64,000 nt of DNA. Source: Nocardioides sp. InS609-2. GTDB lineage: Bacteria > Actinomycetota > Actinomycetes > Propionibacteriales > Nocardioidaceae. The stretch is taken from positions 2,914,001 to 2,978,000 of the forward strand of contig NZ_CP060034.1 in assembly GCF_023208195.1 (NCBI RefSeq), given 5' to 3'. Of this stretch, positions 45,779-52,889 are shown in pieces; position 1 is the stretch's first letter; every line of letters starts with the position of its first letter. The notes under the pieces were generated by a model. It searched no databases and was not told the origin of the DNA. It saw nothing but the letters and a program-made list of their open reading frames with translations. The translations under genes and the position numbers were made by a program.

Positions 45779-46927
45779 TCAGTCCTCGGGGTGGCAGGCG
45801 AGCAGCCGGCCCACCTCGCGCAGGCCGTCGAGATCGTGTACGTCGCCGGCCAGTGCCGGGACCACCACGGTCGGCACCCTCGGGTGCGCCGAGGCAAACC
45901 GGTCGCGCAGCAACCTCTCCCTGCCCACCATCGTGGCCCGGTCGGCGTGTACGCGCAGCAGCCCGCCCGTCACCGAGGCCGGGTCGCTGCGCATCAGCCG
46001 GTCGGCCGCTGCGGTCGCCTCCTCGGCGGACAGGTCGGCACCGGACGTCGTACTCGCTCGGTTGACGACGAGCCCGGCGAGCGGCATGTCGTCGTCGCGG
46101 AGCCGTTCGACGAAGTACGCCGCCTCGCGCAGCGCGTCGGGCTCCGGTGAGGCAACCACCAGGAACGCCGTACCGTCGGCCTGCAGCAGCTCGAACGTCT
46201 TCTGGGCGCGCTGGCGGAAGCCGCCGAAGAGCGTGTCGAACGCCGCCACGAACGTCTGCATGTCCTTGAGCACCTGCGCGCCGAGCACCTTGGTGAGCGT
46301 GCCTGTGACGATCCCCAGGCCGGCCGTCATCAGCCGGGCCGGGCCGCGTGCCGGTGCCAGCATCAGCCGGATGAACCGGCCGTCGAGGAAGCTGGACAAC
46401 CGCTCTGGCGCGTCGAGGAAGTCGAGCGCCGACCGCGACGGCGGGGTGTCGACGACGATCAGGTCGTAGCCGTCGGGCTTGCCGGCCCGCTTCTGTGCCT
46501 GCCGGTGGATCTGGCCGAGCTTCTCCATCGCCATGTACTCCTGCGTGCCCGCGAACGAGCTCGACAGGGCGATGTAGAACGGGTTCTCGAGGATCTGCTT
46601 CGCCTTCTCCGGACTGGCCTGGGTCGTCACCACGTCGTCGAAGGTGCGCTTCATGTCGAGCATCATGGCGTCGAGCGAGCCCTTGGCCTTCTTCAGCGGC
46701 ACCGGCCGAGGGGTGTTGTCGAGCTGCTCGATGCCCATCGACTGGGCGAGGCGGCGGGCCGGGTCGATGGTGAGTACGACGACCTTGCGGCCGCGCATCG
46801 CGGCCCGCACGGCCAGGGCGGCAGACGTGGTGGTCTTGCCGACCCCGCCGGAGCCGCAGCAGACGATGATCCCGGTGCGGGGGTCGTCGATGTGGGCGTC
46901 GACGTCGAGCTGGAGCCGGGCGCTCAT
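45779..46927 (-). CDS. ArsA-like ATPase, second of pair (Rv3680-like)
   Basis: A 382-aa P-loop ATPase of the ArsA/GET3/MinD class. Deviant Walker A GSGGVGKTT at residues 25-33, switch segment LTIDPARRLA, and LIVVDTPPSRSALDFLDAP. No metal-binding Cys triad of true ArsA is seen. In M. tuberculosis the homologous pair forms a complex linked to anionic-compound/glycerol resistance. ATG 46927 overlaps the upstream stop as ATGA, so both subunits are coupled. The stop lies 16 bp from the whiB stop (convergent). Confidence 0.92.
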   Translation of the reverse strand: MSARLQLDVDAHIDDPRTGIIVCCGSGGVGKTTTSAALAVRAAMRGRKVVVLTIDPARRLAQSMGIEQLDNTPRPVPLKKAKGSLDAMMLDMKRTFDDVVTTQASPEKAKQILENPFYIALSSSFAGTQEYMAMEKLGQIHRQAQKRAGKPDGYDLIVVDTPPSRSALDFLDAPERLSSFLDGRFIRLMLAPARGPARLMTAGLGIVTGTLTKVLGAQVLKDMQTFVAAFDTLFGGFRQRAQKTFELLQADGTAFLVVASPEPDALREAAYFVERLRDDDMPLAGLVVNRASTTSGADLSAEEATAAADRLMRSDPASVTGGLLRVHADRATMVGRERLLRDRFASAHPRVPTVVVPALAGDVHDLDGLREVGRLLACHPED

Positions 46928-47955
46928 CGGGCCATGCCCTGCTCGCACAGCGCGGCGGCGAGCTCGTGGAGGCCGCCGGGGTCGACGCCTCCGGAGAGGC
47001 GCGGCAGCTCGTAGGTCGGTAGGCCGAGCCCGTCGACCACGATGCGCTGCTCGTCCTCGAGGGTACGGCGCTCGGCGTGGTCGCGGCCCTCGCCGATGAG
47101 CGTCTCGACCAGCTCGTGGGTGACGTCGACCTTGGCGCGCTGGAGGTCGGCCGTGATGGCCACGGGGTCGAAGTCGCCGGCACGGGCCGAGGCAAGCTGC
47201 TCGGGCGCCAGGTCGCGGGGCCGGACCTGGTTGATCACGATCGCGCCGACGGGCAGTCCGGCCCCGTGCAGCTCGGTGATGGCGTCGGCGGTCTCCTGCA
47301 CGGGCATCTCCTCGAGCACGGTGACCACGTGGACAGCAGTGCGCGGTGAGCGGAAGAGGGTCATGACGTTGTCAGCCTGCGACTTGATCGGCCCCATCTT
47401 GGCCAGGCCCGCGAGCTCGGCGTTGACGCCGAGGAACTGGGTGATCCGGCCGGTCGGCGGGGCGTCGAGCACGACGGCGTCGTACGTGATGGCCGCCTTG
47501 TTGCGGGCGTTGCGCTGGGCGGCCTCGTAGACCTTGCCGGTGAGCAGCACGTCGCGGACGCCCGGCGCGATGGTGGTGGCGAACTCGACGACGCCGAACC
47601 GGTCGAGCGCCTTCCCGGCGCGGCCGAGCTTGTAGTACATCGAGAGGTACTCCAGCAGCGCCGACTCCGGGTCGATGTGCAGAGCGTGTACGGCGCCCGC
47701 CGACCCGTCGTCGTCGGCGAGCCCGCGCGCGATGCGGCGCTCCTCGTAGGGCAGCGGGTCGACGTCGAACATCCTGGCGATGCCCTGGCGACCCTCGACC
47801 TCGCAGAGCAGCACGTTCTTTCCGGCCCCGGCGAGAGCCAGCGCGAGCGCGGCCGCCACCGTGGACTTCCCAGTGCCGCCCTTGCCGGTGACGATGTGCA
47901 GCCGGACGCGGGACCAGTCGGCTGACACCACGGCTGGGCCGGTCGCGGGGGGCAT
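46924..47955 (-). CDS. ArsA-like ATPase, first of pair (Rv3679-like)
   Basis: A 343-aa ATPase partner: Walker A GKGGTGKST at residues 24-32, LLCEVEGRQGIARMFDVDPLPYEERR, and AVVLDAPPTGRITQFL. It pairs with the following ATPase by ATGA overlap. ATG 47955 was taken although no ribosome site precedes it; GTG at codon 9 or 10 is an alternative. Its 5' side is the point where the conserved block is interrupted by accessory genes. Confidence 0.92.
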   Translation of the reverse strand: MPPATGPAVVSADWSRVRLHIVTGKGGTGKSTVAAALALALAGAGKNVLLCEVEGRQGIARMFDVDPLPYEERRIARGLADDDGSAGAVHALHIDPESALLEYLSMYYKLGRAGKALDRFGVVEFATTIAPGVRDVLLTGKVYEAAQRNARNKAAITYDAVVLDAPPTGRITQFLGVNAELAGLAKMGPIKSQADNVMTLFRSPRTAVHVVTVLEEMPVQETADAITELHGAGLPVGAIVINQVRPRDLAPEQLASARAGDFDPVAITADLQRAKVDVTHELVETLIGEGRDHAERRTLEDEQRIVVDGLGLPTYELPRLSGGVDPGGLHELAAALCEQGMAR

Positions 47956-47978
47956 GGGGGGAGCCTAGGTGGTGTATT

Positions 47979-48000
47979 GATACCCGGCTGGCCGGGTATC
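47979..48000. repeat. Hairpin palindrome GATACCCGGC-TG-GCCGGGTATC
   Basis: A perfect 10-bp stem with a 2-nt loop, 24 bp upstream of the ArsA-like gene in the divergent gap. Operator or cruciform; too far from any 3' end to be a terminator. Confidence 0.55.
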
Positions 48001-48010
48001 ACGTCGCCTT

Positions 48011-48128
48011 GGTGTCGTTGCAACGCACTCACTGCAAGGGAAACGACGCCACAGCTCGCCCGGTTGTGGTTTCGCGCCACTTCCACCATCGAGATGTGGC
48101 GCGACCGGCCATGACGAGCGCCACATCG
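48011..48128. repeat. Cluster of imperfect palindromes before scoA
   Basis: GGTGTCGTT (48011-48019) can pair with AACGACGCC (48042-48050). TCGCGCCAC (48072-48080) pairs with GTGGCGCGA (48096-48104) across TTCCACCATCGAGAT, and the same right arm (GATGTGGCGC, 48093-48102) also matches GCGCCACATC (48119-48128), so two alternative hairpins exist. The CACTTCC junction resembles elements at 3745 and 52803. Confidence 0.55.
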
Positions 48129-48135
48129 TGCTGGC

Positions 48136-48141
48136 TAGGAT
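48136..48141 (+). promoter_or_regulatory. -10 hexamer TAGGAT of scoAB
   Basis: TAGGAT lies 43 bp before ATG 48185, just after the palindrome cluster; GTAGGGAG serves as ribosome site. Confidence 0.45.
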
Positions 48142-48184
48142 CGCTGGCGTCCCCGGCATCGAGGCAGAAGGTAGGGAGCAGACG

Positions 48185-48988
48185 ATGGACAAGGTCGTCG
48201 CGAGCGCGGCGGAGGCAGTGGCTGACATTCCCGACGGGGCCACCATCTCCGTCGGCGGGTTCGGACTCTGTGGCATTCCGACCGTGTTGATCGATGCGGT
48301 CCTCGAGGCCGGCACCACCGACCTCCAGGCCGTCTCCAACAACTGTGGCGTCGACGAGTGGGGGCTCGGCCGGCTGCTGTTCCAGAAGCGACTGCGGCGG
48401 ATGATCTCGTCGTACGTCGGTGAGAACAAGGAGTTCGCGCGCCAGTACCTCTCCGGCGAGCTCGAGGTCGAGCTCACCCCGCAGGGCACGCTGGCCGAGC
48501 GGATGCGCGCGGGTGGCTCCGGCATCCCGGCGTTCTTCACCGCCACCGGTGTCGGCACCCAGGTCGCCGAGGGCGGCCTGCCCTGGAGGTACGACGACTC
48601 CGGCAATGTCACCGTCGCCTCGCCGCCCAAGGAGGTGCGCACCTTCACGACCCCGGAGGGGGAGAAGGAGTTCGTACTGGAGGAGGCGATCGTGGCCGAC
48701 TACGGGCTGGTGCGCGCCTGGAAGGGCGACCGGCACGGCAACTTGGTCTACCGCGACTCCGCCCGCAACTTCAACCCGCTGGCCGCGATGTGCGGGCGGG
48801 TGACGATCGCCGAGGTCGAGCACCTCGTCGAGCCCGGTGAGCTCAACCCGAACGATGTGCACACCCCCGGTGTCTTCGTGCAGCGGGTGGTCGCGCTGAC
48901 CCCCGAGCAGGTGGCCGCCAAGCAGATCGAGAAGCGCACCGTCCAGCCGGCCGCCGAGGCCGTGCAGGAACAGAACCCGGGAGGCTGA
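48185..48988 (+). CDS. scoA: 3-oxoacid CoA-transferase subunit A
   Basis: A 267-aa subunit of a succinyl-CoA:3-ketoacid (or related) CoA transferase. It has the CoA-binding [16 protein letters not shown] near residue 22-37, [35 protein letters not shown] and the end [19 protein letters not shown] 48185 follows GTAGGGAG. It transfers CoA between succinate and acetoacetate in ketone-body or branched-chain breakdown. It lies 1 bp before scoB; the precise acyl substrate is not decidable. Confidence 0.92.
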   Translation: MDKVVASAAEAVADIPDGATISVGGFGLCGIPTVLIDAVLEAGTTDLQAVSNNCGVDEWGLGRLLFQKRLRRMISSYVGENKEFARQYLSGELEVELTPQGTLAERMRAGGSGIPAFFTATGVGTQVAEGGLPWRYDDSGNVTVASPPKEVRTFTTPEGEKEFVLEEAIVADYGLVRAWKGDRHGNLVYRDSARNFNPLAAMCGRVTIAEVEHLVEPGELNPNDVHTPGVFVQRVVALTPEQVAAKQIEKRTVQPAAEAVQEQNPGG

Positions 48989-48989
48989 C

Positions 48990-49661
48990 ATGGGTTGGAC
49001 ACGTGAAGAGATGGCCGCACGGGCAGCGTCGGAGCTGAAGGACGGCTCCTACGTCAACCTCGGCATCGGGCTGCCGACGATGGTGCCCAACTACGTCGCC
49101 GACGACGTCGAGCTGGTGCTCCAGTCGGAGAACGGCATCCTCGGTGTCGGCGCCTACCCGGTGGCCGGCGAGGAGGACCCCGACCTCATCAACGCCGGCA
49201 AGGAGACCGTGACGGTGCGCAAGGGTGCGTCGTTCTTCGACTCCGCCACGTCGTTCGGGATGATCCGCGGCGGCAAGATCGACGCCGCGATCCTCGGTGC
49301 GATGCAGGTCTCCCGCAACGGCGACATCGCCAACTGGATGATCCCCGGCAAGATGGTCAAGGGCATGGGCGGCGCGATGGACCTCGTGCACGGTGCCAAG
49401 CGCGTCATCGTGCTGATGGAGCACACCGCCAAGGACGGCTCGCTGAAGATCCTCGACGAGTGCGACCTGCCCTACACCGGCAAGCGCGTGGTGCAGCGGA
49501 TCATCACCGACCTCTGCGTCATCGACGTCGTCGACCCGGCCACCGGCGAGGTCGCGGTCTCCGGCACGCACGGCGACCGGGTCCTCAAGCTCGTCGAGCT
49601 CGCACCCGGCGTCACCGAGGACGAAGTGAGGGAGAAGACCCAGCCCGAGCTGATCTCGTGA
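48990..49661 (+). CDS. scoB: 3-oxoacid CoA-transferase subunit B
   Basis: A 223-aa catalytic subunit with the active-site Glu47 in [22 protein letters not shown] near residue 24-36 and [19 protein letters not shown]. It forms a heterotetramer with ScoA. Starts 1 bp after scoA. The stop overlaps a GTG that opens a very short frame (49658). Confidence 0.93.
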   Translation: MGWTREEMAARAASELKDGSYVNLGIGLPTMVPNYVADDVELVLQSENGILGVGAYPVAGEEDPDLINAGKETVTVRKGASFFDSATSFGMIRGGKIDAAILGAMQVSRNGDIANWMIPGKMVKGMGGAMDLVHGAKRVIVLMEHTAKDGSLKILDECDLPYTGKRVVQRIITDLCVIDVVDPATGEVAVSGTHGDRVLKLVELAPGVTEDEVREKTQPELIS

Positions 49662-49717
49662 AGCTGCGTGACGGGTCGATCGTCGGCTCCGACCCCAAGC
49701 GTCGTTATGGATGCTGA
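49658..49717 (+). CDS. Possible 19-aa peptide ORF coupled to scoB
   Basis: GTG 49658 overlaps the scoB stop (GTGA) and opens a 19-codon frame, [19 protein letters not shown], that ends by overlapping ATG 49711 of the XdhC-like gene. The chain scoB / mini-ORF / xdhC-like could be pure translational coupling or encode a small Cys-terminated peptide. No homology is recognised. Confidence 0.35.
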   Translation: MKLRDGSIVGSDPKRRYGC

Positions 49718-50265
49718 AGCTGGCGCGTACGGCGCACGCGGCGACCAGAACACCGCGTTACAAGCGGGACGCGGACTGGCAGGCTGAGCGCGTGACTACT
49801 CGCGAGCAGCCCTGGTCCGACGAAGGTGCAGAGCCCGGACGGGTCGTGGTGCTCAGCCGCAACCCGATCGCCGACGCGATCGAGGTCATCGCCGCGGCGG
49901 TGGGCCGCGAGGTCGTCGTGGTGGCCGAGGACGACGAGGGACGCGGTGTCGGGCAGCTCACCCAGCTGAGTCTGCGCGAAGGCGACGCGGTGGTGCTCTG
50001 CGACCACGACGCGCCCGACGCGCCCCAGGCGATGCGCGACGCGCTGACCTCGCCCGCGTCGTACGTCGCGATGTTGGCCAGCCGACGGCGGTCCGAGGGG
50101 CTCATGCAGCAGCTCACGGACGAAGGCGTGGCCGGTCTCGACAAGTTGCACGTGCCGGCCGGCCTCAACACCGGAGGCAAGTCACCCGGCGAGATCGCCC
50201 TGTCGGTGGTGGCCGAGATCGTCGCCGAGTCGAACGGCCGCGACGGCGGGTCGATGCGTCGATGA
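49711..50265 (+). CDS. XdhC C-terminal (Rossmann) domain protein
   Basis: Up to 184 aa; the conserved part begins near residue 40 (GRVVVLSRNPIADAIEVIAAAVG) and contains PASYVAMLASRRRSEGLMQQL and LDKLHVPAGLNTGGKSPGEIALSVVAEIVAE, the signature of the XdhC/CoxI C-terminal domain that helps insert sulfurated molybdenum cofactor. The N-terminal XdhC half with its Cys is absent and no molybdenum hydroxylase is near. ATG 49711 and GTG 49792 (157 aa) are both possible starts; the first 27 codons look poorly conserved and include rare AGA and ACA codons. Overlaps the next gene as ATGA. Confidence 0.75.
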   Translation: MLKLARTAHAATRTPRYKRDADWQAERVTTREQPWSDEGAEPGRVVVLSRNPIADAIEVIAAAVGREVVVVAEDDEGRGVGQLTQLSLREGDAVVLCDHDAPDAPQAMRDALTSPASYVAMLASRRRSEGLMQQLTDEGVAGLDKLHVPAGLNTGGKSPGEIALSVVAEIVAESNGRDGGSMRR

Positions 50266-50969
50266 CCGCCTCGCCGATCGTCCTGGTGCCCGGCTACTGG
50301 CTCGGCGCCTGGGCATGGGACGACGTCGTGGCGACGCTTCGTGCCGACGGCCACGACGTCACGGCGCTCACGCTGCCCGGGCTCGACGCGGTGGACACAG
50401 ACCGTTCCGCGATCACGTTCGCCGACCATGTCGATGCCATCTGCGCTGTCGTGGAAGCAGCCGGGACTCCCGTCGTACTCGCCGTCCACAGCGGGGCAGG
50501 GGCCGTGGGCTACGCCGCCACCGACCGCGGGCCCGAGCAGATAGCCGCAATGGTCTACGTCGACACCGGACCTGCGACAGATCCCCTCGACGTCCGCTTG
50601 ACCGTCGACGAGCTGCTCATGCCGCCGCTGGAGGTGCTCGGCCCAGACGAGAGCCTCGCGGGCCTCACCGACGAGCAGCTGGCGACGTTCGTCGAGCGAG
50701 CCGTGCCGGAGCCGGGCGGAGTGGTGCGGGGGAGCGCAGAGCTGGTCGACGACCGGCGGCTCGACGTGCCCACCACCGTCATCTGTACGACCATCCCGGC
50801 GGATCACCTCCAGGAGGGCATCGCCAACCGCGAGCTCTGGGTGGGCGGGCTGGCGGAGATCCGCGACGTCACCTGCGTGGACCTGCCGACGAGCCACTGG
50901 CCAATGTGGTCCCGCCCCGACGACCTCGCTGCCGTCCTCTCCGGGATCGCCCGGTCGCAGGTCAGCTGA
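50262..50969 (+). CDS. Alpha/beta hydrolase
   Basis: A 235-aa hydrolase with IVLVPGYWLGAWAWDDVV (oxyanion region, residues 6-23), nucleophile Ser77 in AVHSGAGAVG, Asp in the TTVICTTIP region and His in TSHWPMWSRPDDLA. The GYWLGAWAW start is typical of the small salicylate-esterase/EstB-like group. The substrate is unknown. It is coupled to the XdhC-like gene and its 3' end overlaps the convergent MFS gene by 8 bp. Confidence 0.88.
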   Translation: MTASPIVLVPGYWLGAWAWDDVVATLRADGHDVTALTLPGLDAVDTDRSAITFADHVDAICAVVEAAGTPVVLAVHSGAGAVGYAATDRGPEQIAAMVYVDTGPATDPLDVRLTVDELLMPPLEVLGPDESLAGLTDEQLATFVERAVPEPGGVVRGSAELVDDRRLDVPTTVICTTIPADHLQEGIANRELWVGGLAEIRDVTCVDLPTSHWPMWSRPDDLAAVLSGIARSQVS

Positions 50970-52338
50970 CCGGAGTACGACGCGACGCCAGGTGCGCCAC
51001 GAGGGCCCAGGCAACCGAGATGGTGAACACCGCGGCGAACGGGTCGCCGAGCACTCCGGACAGGTCGGTGCGGCTCACCGCGGCGTACGTCACGCCACAC
51101 AGCGCCAGGGCCAGTGCGGCGCCCAGCGAGTCGGCGATCGAGAGCGCGGAGCTGTTGAAGCCGCGGTCGCGTTCGGTGGAGTGGCGCAGCATCGCGACGC
51201 TCGTTCGCGGGAACGCCGTACCCATGCCGACGGCCGCGAGGGCGTAGCCGAGCATCAGCACGACCGGGTGAAGGAGGGCGCCGGTGGCGAGCAGTGAGAG
51301 CGCCGCGCCAGCCATGAGCAGGGCGGTGCCGACGAGCATCGCGCGCTCGTCGGTGAGTCGGGCGCCCAGCCGCGCCTGCACCTGGCTGGCGCTCGCCCAG
51401 CAGATGCCGGCTGCCGCGAGCGCGAGGCCGGCGCGGCCGGTCGAGAGGCCCCAGTGGTCCTGCAGCACGAACGGCAGGTAAGCCTCGGCGCAGAAGAACG
51501 ACGCACCCAGCGCGCCGCGGGTCAGCACCACGCTCGGCAGGCCACGCGCCGCACTCAGGGTGCGCGGCGGCACGAGGTGTCGTACGGACACGAGCACGAC
51601 TGCGCCGGCGGCGGCCGCGAAGAGCAGGCCGAGCCCGGGGCGGGAGCCGAGCAGGTCGAGGGAGAGTACGGCGACCGCCGCGACCGCCGCCCACCCGAGC
51701 TGGCCGACGGGCACCCGTGCGCCGGTGGGCTCGGGACGGCCGCGCAGGCCGAGCAACGACGGAACGACGAAGGTGGTGGCGACGGCGACCAGCCCGACGA
51801 CGCTGAGGAACACCCACTCCCAGCCCCACTGAGCGGCGATGAACGCGGCGATCGAGGGCCCGAAGAGCGACGGCAGCACCCAGGCGGCGGCGAAGCCGGC
51901 GAAGATCGAGGGCTGCAGCCGGGCCGGGTAGACCTGTCCGACGACGACGTACAGGCCGACGGTAAGGGCGCCTGCGCCGAGCCCCTGGACGAGGCGACCG
52001 ACGACCAGGATCTCCATCGTGGGCGCGAGCCCGCAGACCAGCAGTCCGAACGCGAAGAGCACGACCGAGGCATAGAGCGGCGGCACCGGCCCGCGGCGGT
52101 CGCTCCAGATGCCGCACACGACCATGCCGACGATGCCGGTGGCGAGCGGCGCAGCGAAGCTGATCGCGTAGAGGTGTACGCCGTCGAGCTCGCGCGCCAC
52201 CTGCGGCATCACCGTGGTGACGGCGAGTGCCTCGAAGGCCGCGAAGAAGACGAGCGCGACCATGCCGACCGTGGTCAGGGCGTAGCTGCGGCTGATGACG
52301 GTGTCATCGGGATCGGTGGTCGGTGCAGCCAAGGTCAC
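50962..52338 (-). CDS. MFS transporter (drug-efflux type)
   Basis: A 458-aa membrane protein with about 12-14 hydrophobic segments. The first helices (ALTTVGMVALVFFAAFEALAVTTVMPQVAREL, in pieces) show the D-to-E variant of the DHA motif, followed by GIWSDRRGPVPPL (loop 2-3) and GRLVQGLGAGALTVGLYVVVG (motif in TM4). It is related to EmrB/Bcr-like multidrug exporters. GTG 52338 start. It is a single gene; substrate unknown. Confidence 0.9.
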   Translation of the reverse strand: MTLAAPTTDPDDTVISRSYALTTVGMVALVFFAAFEALAVTTVMPQVARELDGVHLYAISFAAPLATGIVGMVVCGIWSDRRGPVPPLYASVVLFAFGLLVCGLAPTMEILVVGRLVQGLGAGALTVGLYVVVGQVYPARLQPSIFAGFAAAWVLPSLFGPSIAAFIAAQWGWEWVFLSVVGLVAVATTFVVPSLLGLRGRPEPTGARVPVGQLGWAAVAAVAVLSLDLLGSRPGLGLLFAAAAGAVVLVSVRHLVPPRTLSAARGLPSVVLTRGALGASFFCAEAYLPFVLQDHWGLSTGRAGLALAAAGICWASASQVQARLGARLTDERAMLVGTALLMAGAALSLLATGALLHPVVLMLGYALAAVGMGTAFPRTSVAMLRHSTERDRGFNSSALSIADSLGAALALALCGVTYAAVSRTDLSGVLGDPFAAVFTISVAWALVAHLASRRTPVS

Positions 52339-52377
52339 CGTCCGGACCCTAGGACCTCAAGTGGGCTCGAGGGCAAC

Positions 52378-52776
52378 TCAGTGCCGTTCCTCGAGCCCGA
52401 CGGCGTCTCGCAGCCTGCGCACCGACGCCTGCAGCTCGGGGGAGCCGTCGGCGTGGTGCTCCATCAGGTCGGAGAGCGCCTCGGCCAGCACGTTGAGCTT
52501 CTCCTGCGCTGTCTCCTCGCTGCGGCGAGCGGCGTTCTCGAGGAGCACCAGCAACAGCAGCGACAGGATCGCCGACCCGGTGTGCAGCGCCAGCTCCCAC
52601 TTGGTGATGGTCGTCCAAAGCGGGTAGCTCACCGCCCACAGCACGATGGCGAGCACGATGATGCCGAAGAACGGCGCCCGGCTCACCCGCTGGTTGACCG
52701 CCTCCACGAACTTCTCGAAGGGGTTGCGCCCGGTTTCTTGCCCGCGGTCATCCGCGGCGTTGCTTCGTCCGTCCAT
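52378..52776 (-). CDS. Low-affinity iron permease family protein
   Basis: A 132-aa protein with two hydrophobic helices (VSRAPFFGIIVLAIVLWAVSYPLW and LHTGSAILSLLLLVLLENAARRS, in parts) and a C-terminal coiled helix (EKLNVLAEALSDLMEH). The EKFVEAVNQRVSRAPFF start fits the bacterial branch named after yeast Fet4-type low-affinity iron permease; the transport function in bacteria is unproven. ATG 52776 was preferred; an upstream ATG at 52806 lies inside a large hairpin (52803-52878). Confidence 0.75.
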   Translation of the reverse strand: MDGRSNAADDRGQETGRNPFEKFVEAVNQRVSRAPFFGIIVLAIVLWAVSYPLWTTITKWELALHTGSAILSLLLLVLLENAARRSEETAQEKLNVLAEALSDLMEHHADGSPELQASVRRLRDAVGLEERH

Positions 52777-52802
52777 GAGCGCAGGGTACGGCGCCACTCG
52801 GG

Positions 52803-52878
52803 CCATGTAACGCGCCGTTACTCACACTTCCGCGCCCATCGGTGGGCCCATCAGTGTGAGTAACGGCGCGCTACATGG
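52803..52878. repeat. Large palindrome with 25-bp arms between FtsX permease and iron-permease genes
   Basis: Left arm 52803-52827 and right arm 52854-52878 match at 24 of 25 positions (one G-T type mismatch). The 26-nt loop begins TTCC and contains an inner GCCCATCGGTGGGC palindrome. It follows the stop of the ABC permease gene by 12 bp on the minus strand and probably terminates that operon. CACTTCC at the left arm/loop junction recurs in the elements at 3745 and 48072. Confidence 0.7.
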
Positions 52879-52889
52879 GGCCGCGCAGC

